DNA from: Liolophura sinensis | Taxonomy: Eukaryota; Mollusca; Polyplacophora; Chitonida; Chitonidae | Assembly: GCF_032854445.1 (NCBI RefSeq) | Contig: NC_088295.1 | Location: forward strand, 4,776,501-4,840,500 | Reading direction: 5' to 3' | DNA length: 64,000 nt | In this document: positions 12,401 through 24,000 of the stretch, piece by piece | Position numbering within the stretch: the stretch's first letter is position 1 | Layout of the letters: the number at the start of each line of letters is the position of its first letter | Notes under the pieces: generated by a model | Told to the model about the DNA's origin: nothing | Database searches by the model: none | The model's input: the letters and a program-made list of their open reading frames with translations, nothing else | Position numbers and translations under genes: made by a program

Positions 12401-15400
12401 TATATCCAGAACAATGTATAAATGGGATGCGTTTATATTCATAGATTGTTATCATACCAATGGCCATGTTTTTATTTCTCACGTGACTCTTCTAAATGCA
12501 GATAGAGTTTTGCTTATATTTTTCATTATAATAGACATGGGAAATTATGCCTTGAAGTTGGTTGTATAAGGGATCACTGGCTGTATAAGGGATCACTGGC
12601 TGTATAAGGGATCACTGGTATTATTGTACTATTGTTCAACATAAACCATGAATTGAACTAGGCGTCTCATGAGACAAATCTCTCCCTGACATGTTTTCTC
12701 CTGATTGTTGGTCGATGGGGTGTATCACCAGTTTTCGTCTCCAATAACCTTTGTATTTGGTCGGAGTAGAGAACATACACCCACTGTAATATGGTTGATT
12801 TATGCTTGTAAATCGCCGTCTATGTCGATAGTCCAATATTTCGATGTGAAGACAAGAATTCTGTTCATCTAATGAGCGTTGCTCTTTGGGGAGCTGACTA
12901 CATTGTGTTAACCCTTTCCAATGTATTAATTATCTGTGCTATGCTGTATTTACGCGTTCCTGGGAGTACCCATATGGACCTTCTCGCATCCTCACTGTGG
13001 ACGCTCTAAACACTGAGAGGACAGGTCGTCTGTAAATAAAATGTGCAACATTTGACGAGGTTTTCCATTAAGTTAAGGAAGCGCCGGTGTGTGTGAACCT
13101 GTAGCGTGGTAGCTCTGTACCAGGGATTTATTGTTCAGTGATGTTCAACAGTTGATCAGTTTGTTTGAAAACACCCTAACAAATTTTACTTATATAATTA
13201 TACACCACTCCCTAAGATGTTCAGCGTTTTCAAAAGCTGTTTAAGCATTTTATAGATAAACACATATTTGTACCTTGTGTTCAATTCTTGGCAGCAAACA
13301 CGTCCAGATTATACCCTAAACTACACAGATTTGCATTCGCCGTCTGGGAAAGCGGAAGCGATAATAGCGTGTTAATCTCTGTCATTAATTACGGCCTCTC
13401 TGCCATTAATTACGCCTGCCAAATCCAGAACCAGAGCATTGCTATGCAGCAATAGAGGTTTTGTCCACTCTCTTGCCACTGTATCCGATTCCCAATGCCT
13501 CCACACAGTATCGACTTTTCATTTCGCCACACTTACAATGAATCCGTCAGATTTATAACGTTGTTATTATATTGTGAAAACCAATTACTCTTTACAAACC
13601 AAAGCATATAATAGTGATGTACTTTTTGAACATAATTACTCTACTAGTTGGATGTCCAATTAAAAGATATCACAAAGGAATGTTAGCGCTGACCTACGCG
13701 AGTTAATTCCCTTGGGCCAGGACACAAGTAACTCTTTCATTCCCCTAAATCACATGGCGGTCGATTGGTTATACGTTGTGCTCTGGTTTTGCGACGTGGT
13801 CGATCCAGAGTGCATTACTTCATATTTATTGATAATGGTCACAGATACTTCAACTTGTACATTGCAAAGCCCGTCATCAAAAGTGTTAAGGGGGCATGAC
13901 CTAACACACGTCAGTTACAACCAGTTAGATTCCGCTACGGCAGCGTCCATTGCTGTACAATTCGTAGGAAATCGAACTCCCCAAAGCTGATTTACTCTGA
14001 AAACGAATCGTCATTTTTAAGGTTTCTGCTGATCGTATGAATTACTACTTGTGTTTTTTGTTAGCCTGTAATGGTATATTAAGCACAGTGTTAAATATAA
14101 ATACTTGGGGACCGCCATTTTCTACTGAATCACGTGTAGTTGAAACCACACTCCTTACAGCTGTACATTTTGCTGTACATTACTGCCACCACTAGCAAAA
14201 TTTGTACAGAAACCTCGAACAATGCCGAGGTCACTTGGGTCACGGTGATGAGGCAAAAAGTGATGTCAGAGAACATTTAATAGCTTTTAATTTATGAAGT
14301 CGCTAAATGCTGCATAAACCCGGTCCATGAATGAACTGTTGTAGGCTACTAGTATATCTGTATTGCAGTTCCCATTGGTGTTTACGTTCACTCGTCTGCC
14401 GTTTATAAATGGCACATTGTTCGCATGATAACAACGTTTTACACGTCAAGTATCTTGCATTTTATTACCACGGTTTTGCACATTGGCTTCAGGTATTTCG
14501 TACGCATTACGATAATGAAGAATTTCAATTATTTCCCATTTTTCATGATATGTGATGTTAGCTTCCGTCCATTGTACACAGTAAACCCCTAACTACACGT
14601 CAATGCATCAGCTAATGACTTCTAAAATGAATATATCGATGGTTTGTGACATAATGCTCAGAAGATTATATCTTTATATAGACATGCCTATATAATTAAT
14701 TAATTTATCTAATCCTCCTGGACGAAATGCTTTATATGTTTCTTGGCATAGATCCGAAACTATCACAAAATCCATTGGAATATAATTAATGATCTTCAGC
14801 ATAGAGAGTAAGATGGGAGCAGTGACTACATTGCGACAGCTGGCAAATGGCCACACATAACCGGTGAAATACGATCTCCTGTCAATTTACCTCATTCAGA
14901 GTTTTATTCCATCTGTTCATGTAAATACATAAATAGTAGCAATTTACACGCCCCTAGCACCATAGCTTATAGATTAATAAAAGAAATGCGGTGATGTTAA
15001 TTGCATTTTATTAGACGTCACTGATCTAGAATTACTGAAAATACTGTGCTGTTACGAGAGTAAGTTCCGCTGAAGAATTCTTATATATAGGCCTAGACGC
15101 GTATCCCGGTTGACATTTGAACAGAGAGGAGTTAGTTTACGGCTCCCAAACTGATATGTGTTTATAGATACTGGCACGGAAATTGTTACCATTTCCTGTT
15201 ATAGCCGTTATATGCCTCCATGGTCTGTAACTGTGAATTAATGCTGTGTTATTCCGTATATGGCAAACCTATGACGCATGTACGCTCATGCTAAATCTGA
15301 ATAGATTTTAATGGGGATGCAGTACAACTGAATTACGAAATTGCCACACACAATATATCTTACGTTGCCGCTGCATACCTAAATGGGGACACACCTTTAT

Positions 15401-15554
15401 CTGACATTACTGCTGGGGATTTGCTTTGGTGGTGGAATCTCCAAATGTCAATACAATCTGTTTGACATTATGATTGGAGATGGGTTAGAGTGAAATCCCC
15501 GGACGCCGACACCACTTGTGTCTGTTTACGTCTGGGAATGGGCTGCTATACGGA
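9411..15554. other. Intergenic sequence, no gene supported
   Basis: About 6 kb of mainly unique sequence. Between about 9540 and 9970, 'ggtgtc'/'acagatg' motifs recur loosely and may be an old, decayed tandem array. A 20-bp element (tgtataagggatcactggc) is repeated three times at about 12563-12618. Short open frames (for example 13712-13990 and 11339-11584) show no recognisable domains. No tRNA or snRNA was recognised. Confidence 0.5.
12563..12620. repeat. Short triplicate of a 20-bp unit
   Basis: Three consecutive copies of 'tgtataagggatcactggc' with one extra base per step. Too short to assign any role. Confidence 0.8.
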
Positions 15555-15639
15555 AACTTTCAAAGCGTTTTGAATAATTTTTTTCGTAGGCTTTTGTTGG
15601 AAGCGCTACCAAAAAATTATTCAAAACGCGTTGAAAGTT
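15555..15639. repeat. Long hairpin: 29-bp inverted repeat with 27-nt loop
   Basis: The left arm at 15555-15583 (beginning aactttcaaagcgttttg) pairs with the right arm at 15611-15639 (ending aaaacgcgttgaaagtt), with a single mismatch over 29 positions. The spacer is 27 nt. It could be a small foldback element or the relic of a palindromic insertion. It lies just before the 58-bp array. Confidence 0.85.
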
Positions 15640-15654
15640 GTAATTTTAGACATG

Positions 15655-16135
15655 TTGCGGATGTCGTAACGTTAGACAAACTGTGTCGCTATTGGGTTAT
15701 TTGGCTGTAACCTATATCCAGTGGCAACGCTAGAGAGACTGTGTCGCTATTCGCTAATTTGGTTGTAACCCATGTCCAGTTGCTACGTTAGACAGATTGT
15801 GTCGCTATTCAGAGATTGGGCAGTAATCCATATCCAGTTGTAACGTTAGGCAGAGTGGGTCGCTATATAGGGATTTGGCTGTAGCCCATATCCAGTTGTA
15901 ACGTTAGACACATTGTGTCGCTATTCAGAGATTTGGCTGTAACCCATATCCAGTTGTAACGTTAGACAGACTGTGTCGCTATTTAGGGATTTGGCTGTAG
16001 CCCACATCCAGTTGTAACGTTAGACAAACGGTGTCGCTATTCGAGATTTGGCTGTAACCCATATCCACTTGTAACGTTAGACAGACTGTGTCGTTATTCG
16101 GGGATTTGGCTGAAACCCATTCCCAGTTGTCAGAA
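15655..16135. repeat. 58-bp minisatellite
   Basis: About eight copies with core 'gtaacgttagacagactgtg', 'tcgctattcagagatttgg' and 'ctgtaacccatatccagtt'. Phase markers at 15666, 15724, 15782 and 15840 give an exact 58-bp step. Confidence 0.92.
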
Positions 16136-16354
16136 AGCTAGTCTCTCCATTTTCTCAGACCAATCAACAGCCATAAAGTCAAATAAGTTGTTTCACCATT
16201 CGGAGATTCAGTTGCACCTTACCCGCGATATGTGGGACAAAAATCTACCGGAGTTGCCACCTGAGATATCGCCACGTGAAATAATAAATGCTAAACATAA
16301 ATTCCCTGCTCACAAAAACCATCATATTAGATGCATACCAATGCCATCTTGTGT

Positions 16355-18470
16355 TGGTGTGGTTGACTCTGTCAGAGTGTGTTCATGGGGTGTGGCTGGC
16401 TTTGTCAGAGTGTGTTCATGGGGTGTGGTTGGCTTTGTCAGAGTGTGTTCATGGAGTGTGGTTGGCTTTGTCAGAGTGTGTTCATGGGGTGTGGTTGGCT
16501 TTGTCAGTGTGCGTTTATGAGGTTTGGTTTGTCCTGTCAGCGTGCGTTCATGTGGAGTGGTTGACCTTTTCAGCGTGCGTTCATGGGGAGGGATTGATCT
16601 TGTCAACATGCGTTCATGAGTGGTTGTTGGGTGTGTCAGCGTGCGTTCCAGGATTGTGGTTGACTATTTGCAGCGTGTGTTCATCGGATGCGGTTGGTCC
16701 CGTCAGCATGAACTCATGAGATATGGTTGGTCGCATCAGTGTGAGTTCATGGGTTGTGGTTTGTACTCTCAGGGTGAGTTTACGGTGAGTGGTTGGCCCT
16801 GTCAGTGTGAGTTCATGGGATGTGGTTGGCTCTGTCAACGTGAGTTCATGGAATCTGGTTGGTCCTGTCAACGTGAGTTCATGGAATGTGGTTGGCCCTG
16901 TCAACGTGATTTCATGGGATGTGGTTGGCCCTGTCAACGTAAGTTAATGAGATGTGGTTGGTCCTGTCAACATGAGTTCATGGGATGTGGTTGGCCCTGT
17001 CAGTGTGAGTTCATGGGATGTGGTTGGTCCTGTCATTGTGCGTTCTTGGGATGTGGTTACCTCTGTCAACATGAGTTTATAGGATGTGGTTGGCCCTGTC
17101 AGAGTGTGTTCATGGGATGTATTTGGCTATTTCAGTGTGTGTTCATGGGATGTATTTGGCCCTGTCAACGTGAGTTTATGGGATGTGGTTAGCCCTGTAA
17201 AAGTGTGTTCATGGGATGTGGTTGGTGCTGTCAGTGTGTGTTCATGGGATGTGATTGGTCCTGTCAACGTGACTTCATGGGATGTGGTTAGCCCTGTAAG
17301 TGTGTGTTCATGGGATGTGGTTGGTTCTGTCAGTGTGTGTTCATGGAAAGTGGTTGGTCCTGTCAACGTGTGTTCATGGGATGTGATTGATCCTGTCAGG
17401 GTGAGATCTTGGGATTTGTCTTTGGCTTGGTCAGCGTGTGTTCATGGAATGTGGTTGGTTCTGTCATCGTGAGCTCATGGGATGTGGTTGGTCGTTTCAG
17501 CATGTGGTAATAGGATGTGGTTGGCACTTTGAGTTGCTTTCATGGAATGTGTTTGATTCTGTCAGTGCGCGTTCATGGGATGTGGTTGGCCTTTCCAGTA
17601 TGCGTATATGGGATGTGGTTGGCCTTGCCAGTATGCGTATATGGGATGTAGTTGGCCCTGCCAGCGTGAGTTTATGGGATGTGGTTGGTCCTGTCAGCAT
17701 GTGTTCATGGGATGTGTTTGGTCCTGTCAACGTGTGTTCATGGGATATGGTTGGTTCTGTCAGCGTGTTTTCATGGGATGTGGTTGGCCCTGCCAGCGTG
17801 TGTTCATGGGATGTGGTTGGCCCTGTCAGCATATGCTCATAGGATGTGGTTGGTTCTGTCAGCATATGCTCATGGGATGTGGTTGGTTCTGTCAGCATAT
17901 GCTCATGGGATGTGGTTGGTTCTGTCAGCGTGTGTTCATGCGATGTGGTTGACCCTGTCAGCATATGCTCATGGGATGTGGTTGATTCTCTCAGCGTGTG
18001 TTCATGGGATATGGTTGGTTCTGTCAGCGTGTGTTCATGGGATGTGGTTGGCTCTGTCAGCGAGTGTTCATGGGATATGGTTGGTTCTGTTAGCATATGC
18101 TCATGGGATGTGGTTGGCCCTGTCAGCTTGTATTTATGGGATGTGGTTGGCCCTGTCAGCGTGTGTTCACGGAATGCGGTTGGGCCTGTCAGCATGTGCT
18201 CGTGGGATATGGTTGGTTCTGTCAGCGTGTGTTCATAGGATGTGGTTGTCCTTGTCAGCGTGTATTTATGGGATGTGGTTGACCCCATCAGCGTGTATTT
18301 ATGGAATATGGTTGGCCTGGTCAGCGTGTGTTCATGGGGTGTGGTGGGCCCTGTCAGCGTGTATTTATGGAATGTGGTTGGCCTGGTCAGCGTGTGTTCA
18401 TCGGATGTGGTTGGCCCTGTTAGGTCCAGTTTATGGGGTGTGTTTAACTCCGTGTGCGTTCATGAAGTGT
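16355..18470. repeat. 33-bp minisatellite, about 64 copies, G/T-rich
   Basis: A long array of a 33-bp unit: 'gttcatgggatgtggttggc' followed by 'cctgtcagcgtgt'. Sub-variants (gtgtgttcatgg, gcatatgctcatgg, gtgtatttatgg) are clustered, which indicates local amplification. As 33 is a multiple of three, long frames are open in several + strand frames and on the - strand (up to about 305 codons). All are translations of the repeat. The + strand is rich in short G runs. Confidence 0.95.
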
Positions 18471-20685
18471 AGAATCAGCGCATGCTCATCAATATGGTTG
18501 GCCCAGTCAGTGTGCGTTTGTGCACAGGCATCAGTCAGAGGATTGGATAATCAAAAAGTAAACGTGTCGCACACTGGGGCCCACCCGCCATCTTGAAAAA
18601 AGTGTAGCGGCTATCCGTGAACATTGGTTTTGTCATCAGGTCATTTGCCGCCTGAAGTTTGATTGTTACAAGTCCATCCATGAACGACATGCTGTAACTC
18701 TCAAGTGAAATCGTCCTCTCCACAGATTAACAAAACTACAACCAAACAGCTTCGGTGATTAGTGGCCCGAAGTTTTTTTTCTTGCAGGTTATACGAACGT
18801 GTTGACAATCAGCTGGATTGTATCAAATTTCTGTCACCGTGTCTCATCACCGAAACCGCCTTGATACATACCTTTCTTGTACCATGCCTCTCAATAAGTC
18901 AGAAGGCGACTTCGTTTGATACTTGAACCATGTTGATTACTCATGGATTTTAACAAATAATGTCCATCGAGCGAAGAGTTGAGTGTTCAAGCAACAAAAA
19001 AAATGTTTAAAATCCACATGGGTAGGCGGTGAACGGTACGCAGAGCAGTTTTAAGCATGGACTAAAGATCTTGATGTTTTTCTTTTCCACGTATTTCGCA
19101 AGATTGCGCGTGGGACACTTTTCAATTTAAATGGCAGATTTAATCATGATTTTAATATCACTCCAGTTACCGATAGGCCTACCTGCTTATTTATGTTGCT
19201 CTAATAGCCCTGGTCAGTTCCATAGCAGTCTTGTGTATATTTTAAGGTAAAACCTCCCCTGTAGCCATACATTAGCACCGCTGATACATATCGGAAGTGA
19301 CGTGTAAGTCTCCTCTTCACGGCTGACGTCACACCCATTTCGTGTCCGGTGATTTGGATACAGGGTTATCTTTATTTACAAGTTCTACAGCCTTTCAACT
19401 GTATACTGCGAAAAAGAGGAATGGCAAAGATGTGAGCAAACCAGACTGGATAAGGCGATAGGGCAAATATCGCTTGTACGTAATTGATAGGGTGTACGTG
19501 TGATGTGCACAAATTCTGTGTTGATTCTGCGGTCAAATCACAGCCTACTGCTGCCAGCCTACAGCTCGTCCCATCTGCGCTTTAATGAGATAGCCAGCGT
19601 AATCCTAGTCAGAACCTTAATTCATCTAAATCCCAGAAAGCCGCATGTGGCGGTGTCACGGCTCATCTGCTGGTTCCAGAAGTTCGAAATCGGACTAAGA
19701 AATAGGATAATAACTCTAATATGTCCTTCTCAGAGGGTCATTTTTGTGATAGTTAGCTCTTAAATTTGATATTTAATGTGAAATGTAGAAAAAAAACTAG
19801 TCTTTAGTCTTCCGTTATTGATTTTTGGATGCAACGTGTGGAACGGCTGAAAAAAAAAGACAAAGAAAATTTATGTCTTATTTGGCAAAGTGTCTTAAAG
19901 TCCGGTGACTTCAGGGCAGGTGTTTCAAGGTTTCACAGTTAATAAGAGATGACATCAAAGGGAAGAGACGAAACCCCTCAATGCATGGAGGCAGGAATAA
20001 ACCGCTGCAATACACGCTTACATCAATCAATTTTCTTTCTGATACCGGAAACTTGTGTGTTCCGTCGTAAAGGTCCTAATGAATAGCCGAGGAACGAAAA
20101 GCCTTTATTTATAGAGAATAAGATAATATGCGCTGGGGAGCGTTGATTGTCGGCGAGCGCGTCACCCCGCTCCGGGCGGCCATAAGGTCGAAGGGGGCAG
20201 GCCGATACAGTTGGCGGGATCACTCACCACAGCAGTGTGGCATATCGCTATTGATTTCTCTGGCTCTTCGTTTAAATGGGATGGCTACGAAGAATAAGTT
20301 TTTATTTACAGTAGTTTATCTTTGAAACAAATGTAGGTAACTGGAGGCAGGCCTGTGTTTTTGTACGTGTAACGGCACGCCGCCTCTAGGGAAGTGGCGG
20401 AGAAAGCTGGAGACTCCGAACACCTCATAAGATCAGAGGTTAGACGCGAGGAGGGCACGGTTGGACTACCGGGTTATCAGCAACTAGCAGCTTACACCGG
20501 TCAAGCAATTCGCAGGATCCCCAGCAAAGCCGACCAACACTTTATCGGACACTTTTCTCCATTGATCAACTCCAAAAACCAGACGGAACACATACATCCC
20601 GCAGTATCCACCAATCAGTGCAAAAGACCTTATACCTGGTATTTGATTTGTACATGAACAGTGGCTTTAAAGAAGGGAAACAAAC
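18471..20685. other. Upstream region of receptor B
   Basis: No coding exon of another gene was recognised. A GC-richer patch at about 20125-20225 and the sequence from 20340 to 20685 are likely to contain the promoter and 5' UTR of receptor B, but no core promoter element can be placed with confidence. Confidence 0.4.
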
Positions 20686-21068
20686 ATGCCAAACTTGACG
20701 GTGCAGAATGTGACTGGAGAGGACTGGCTCGGGGGAAATGTGACAGGCGACCCAGCCAGTCTCGGGCAGCTTATCGGACTGGGGACGCTGTTCGTCCTGA
20801 TCGGTGCCGTGGGCATCTTGGGCAACAGTCTTGTCATGGTGGCCGTCTTGAGTGAGCGAAAGATGAGAACATCAGTCACCAATCTGCTCATTACCAACCT
20901 CGCCTTTGCCGACCTGCTCATCATGTTGTTGGGAATCCCCGAGATTGTACAGTTCATGTTAAACAGGGGATGGTTGTTGCCGTCGTTGTTGTGCAAACTC
21001 AACCGTTACGTGCTGGTCATCTCTCTTTATGCTTCCGTCCTCATCCTGGTGGCAGTCAGCATCGAGAG
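20686..21068 (+). CDS. Receptor B exon 1 (N-terminus to TM3)
   Basis: Encodes residues 1-127 and two bases of R128. The donor is ag|gtaagtc, a strong consensus. Continuing the open frame past the donor gives an immediate TAA, so splicing is required. Confidence 0.93.
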
Positions 21069-24000
21069 GTAAGTCACGTGTCTCTCTCGCTTCTATCTGT
21101 TCTCTCCAGTACAATAGGTGAAAGCTCGTGTAAAACACTGCAGTAAAAGAAGTTTAAAATATACCATTAGTATTATTGTCCAAACTTTTCTTCAAACGTT
21201 ATTGCAAGGCAAATTGTCTGTAACTACCATCGCAATATATGTCTTAAACAAAAGTCACCATGGTAGTCACAATTAAAATTAACTTAGTTAATTTTGATTA
21301 ACAGGACTCTGGTGTGATTAGATCTGGATATCTCAGTCTTTTATGGTTGCTCAGAATAGTTGAACATGTAGATAATGTGTAGATCAGACGAAGTTTGTTT
21401 GACGCCAAGGAAGTGTTTTGTGTTAGCTCTCAAAGGCGCGCAGAAGTGAAACTCGTTCGGGGGTGAATGTTGAGTGGGCCTGTGATTGTGTTCCGCCTTA
21501 TACAGTATCCTTCTTACAAAACAGATCTGTTCAAATTATCTCTCATTTTAACTTTCTACATCAAAGGCTGTACCACCAGCATTAAATTTGCATGACGCCC
21601 TTCGATTGCACTATTTTTTTATTCGAAACAAGTCGTGTAAAAGTTGGTCAGAAGGTTATAACCTGATGGAGTCAGTAGCTACTGGCTCTAATGCTCCGGG
21701 CACTTGCTCATCTGATCATAAAGCCTTCTTTGCCCCACTATTTTTATCTGGTCGCCACAAAAGCCAATTTGTCTTGATGAGAGCCCAGACTCCACCCAGC
21801 ACATTTGAGGAATTGCTCGTCTTACCACGCTTATAAATGTCGTACCCTGGGCCTTCAAAAGTTTTCTTTTCAAAGGGACGTGATGAAAGATTCCAAATGT
21901 TGCCATTTATGGTCGAGCCGGGGTCGTTGTATCGGAACTGTCCTATATTAATCTTACTTGAGGATGCTACAGGTTATTTCCGTGGCTACGGGATCGAAGA
22001 CATTCACAGTTTGCCCGACGGCTTAAACCGGGGTCTCTCCCCTACCTACCGTAACAGCGTGACGTGTCAGGCCAGAGAGACCGTCAGGTCAGAAGCTGTA
22101 AATACACCTCTCGTCATTGTTATACTACTGACGTTACTGGTAGGTCTTCCGGACTAATCGACTTGTCAGTAAGCATCGCCACTGACCCCAACTGTTACTT
22201 TTCCAGATTCTACCTCCTTTGTCTAGGTGATATAGGCGAACTAACTTTTGATATGTTATGTCCTCTTCGTCGAAGGTCCAGACGTAATTGGAGAGTTATC
22301 AGCAGGATACGGTTTTCTAAGAAAATGTACTAAGAATAACAAGGGTATACTATAGCCTTCCACAAAACAATACACAGCAAACGAGATGGTCACCATAACA
22401 TGGCATTTGAAATTGTTAACCTAATTTTGCTTAAGCCATGGTTTTATGGGGCGTGCTCGTTGCTACGGTTTAAGTATTTGGGTGAACAAATAGAATAAAA
22501 CCTAGATTGGAGGACATTGACAACTATCACACTTTCTTTTTCAAACTATCACACTGTCGTCGCTGCTTTGTTTTTACTATCCGTGATGGAGTCTTTTGTA
22601 TTTGACTGCTTATCTTTACTTCCACCTAATTTCTTGTGATGAACCTTGTTTTTCGGAAATTTGTCTAGTGATGATTGATCGGGAATTTCCAACATGGTTC
22701 ACGATTTGCATACGAATGTCTGTTTCGACGCCAAGAATCACAAGCAGACATTCCCACGTGTATATGGATGCTCGACGTCCTCGACAAAGCGACTTTCTCA
22801 TAATTTGCATTAGTTTGCAACCAAAGGCTGGATAACGGTCATTAAAACTTATGCGCTCAGAATATATAGCTCCCATCATCGGAACAATGCCGTTATATCG
22901 GTGTGGAGGATCTTTTTCTCTTATCCAAGATTCAAATCGATTTTATTTATTATAAGATAATAATATAACCCGAAAGGCTACAACAAAAATTGTTGATTTC
23001 TACTTGAAAAAGTGTTTAGCTTATAAACACATTTATACCACATTTAATAAACGTGGCCTTGTGAACACTATACTTAGTAATAATGGCGTGTGTTACTTAT
23101 AATAAACATATGACAGTTTATATGGATCACAGTTTTGCATGTTTATCGGCTTGTTACACTTAATTACACAAAGTCATGTTACTTGACAATTCGTGCTCAT
23201 TGAAAGTAACCACCACACCACTATGTAAACATTTCACATGTTTACTGTAATAAATACATTTCTTTAATTACTAAATACACTGTTTATGAACCCTGTTATA
23301 AAGTGTAACTGGGGCCTCCGTGTTAGAATGGGTTAGTGCCCCAGCGCGGCGCAATGACCCAGGAGCCTCTCACAAATGCGTTCGCGATGAATTCAAGTCC
23401 ACCTCTTGCTGGCTTCCTTTCCGGTCGTACGTGGAAAGGTCTGACAGCAACCTGCAAATGGTTGTGAGTTTCAATTCATTATCTTGCACCATAACGCTGG
23501 ATTCCGTCGTATAAGTGAAATATTATTGAGTAAGGCTTAAAACGGCAATCAAATAAATACATCGAATCAAATTAAGTTTAACAGAAATGATACAATTTGA
23601 AATGAAATGTGCGATGTTTGTCATTTATCATTTAACTCTTAACATGTGGGCTTTTTCCACCAGGCCACGTAAACACTTTCTTATGTGGGATGTAGCTTAG
23701 TGATTGAGGTGCGATACTTCTAAGCACAACGGGAGTTCAATACCGCCGATGGATGGGCAATTGGAAGAGTAACCTGCACACCCTAGAGGCGACAATGAGC
23801 TGTCTTATGTTCCATGGAAACCGCTTGTTTTCCGTCAGTATGGCATACAAGACTGTGTGCTGCACGTGGAAAAGTTCGCTGTCAACTTGCCGAAGGCCGA
23901 ACACTTTGGTTTCCCTTGTCCAATCAACTGACGACTGTCCCATAAGTAAAATATTCTTGAGCATGACGTGAAACCACATTAAATCAACAAAAAATCAATT

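Noticed and set aside
17497-18596. Long open frames of 263 (-) and 305 (+) codons with regular 11-residue repeats
   Set aside because: They are translations of the 33-bp array. Several frames on both strands are equally open, there is no non-repetitive coding flank, and no signal peptide or domain.
23685-23760. Functional tRNA gene
   Set aside because: The tRNA-like head is followed directly by SINE body and tail and lacks a closed acceptor stem.
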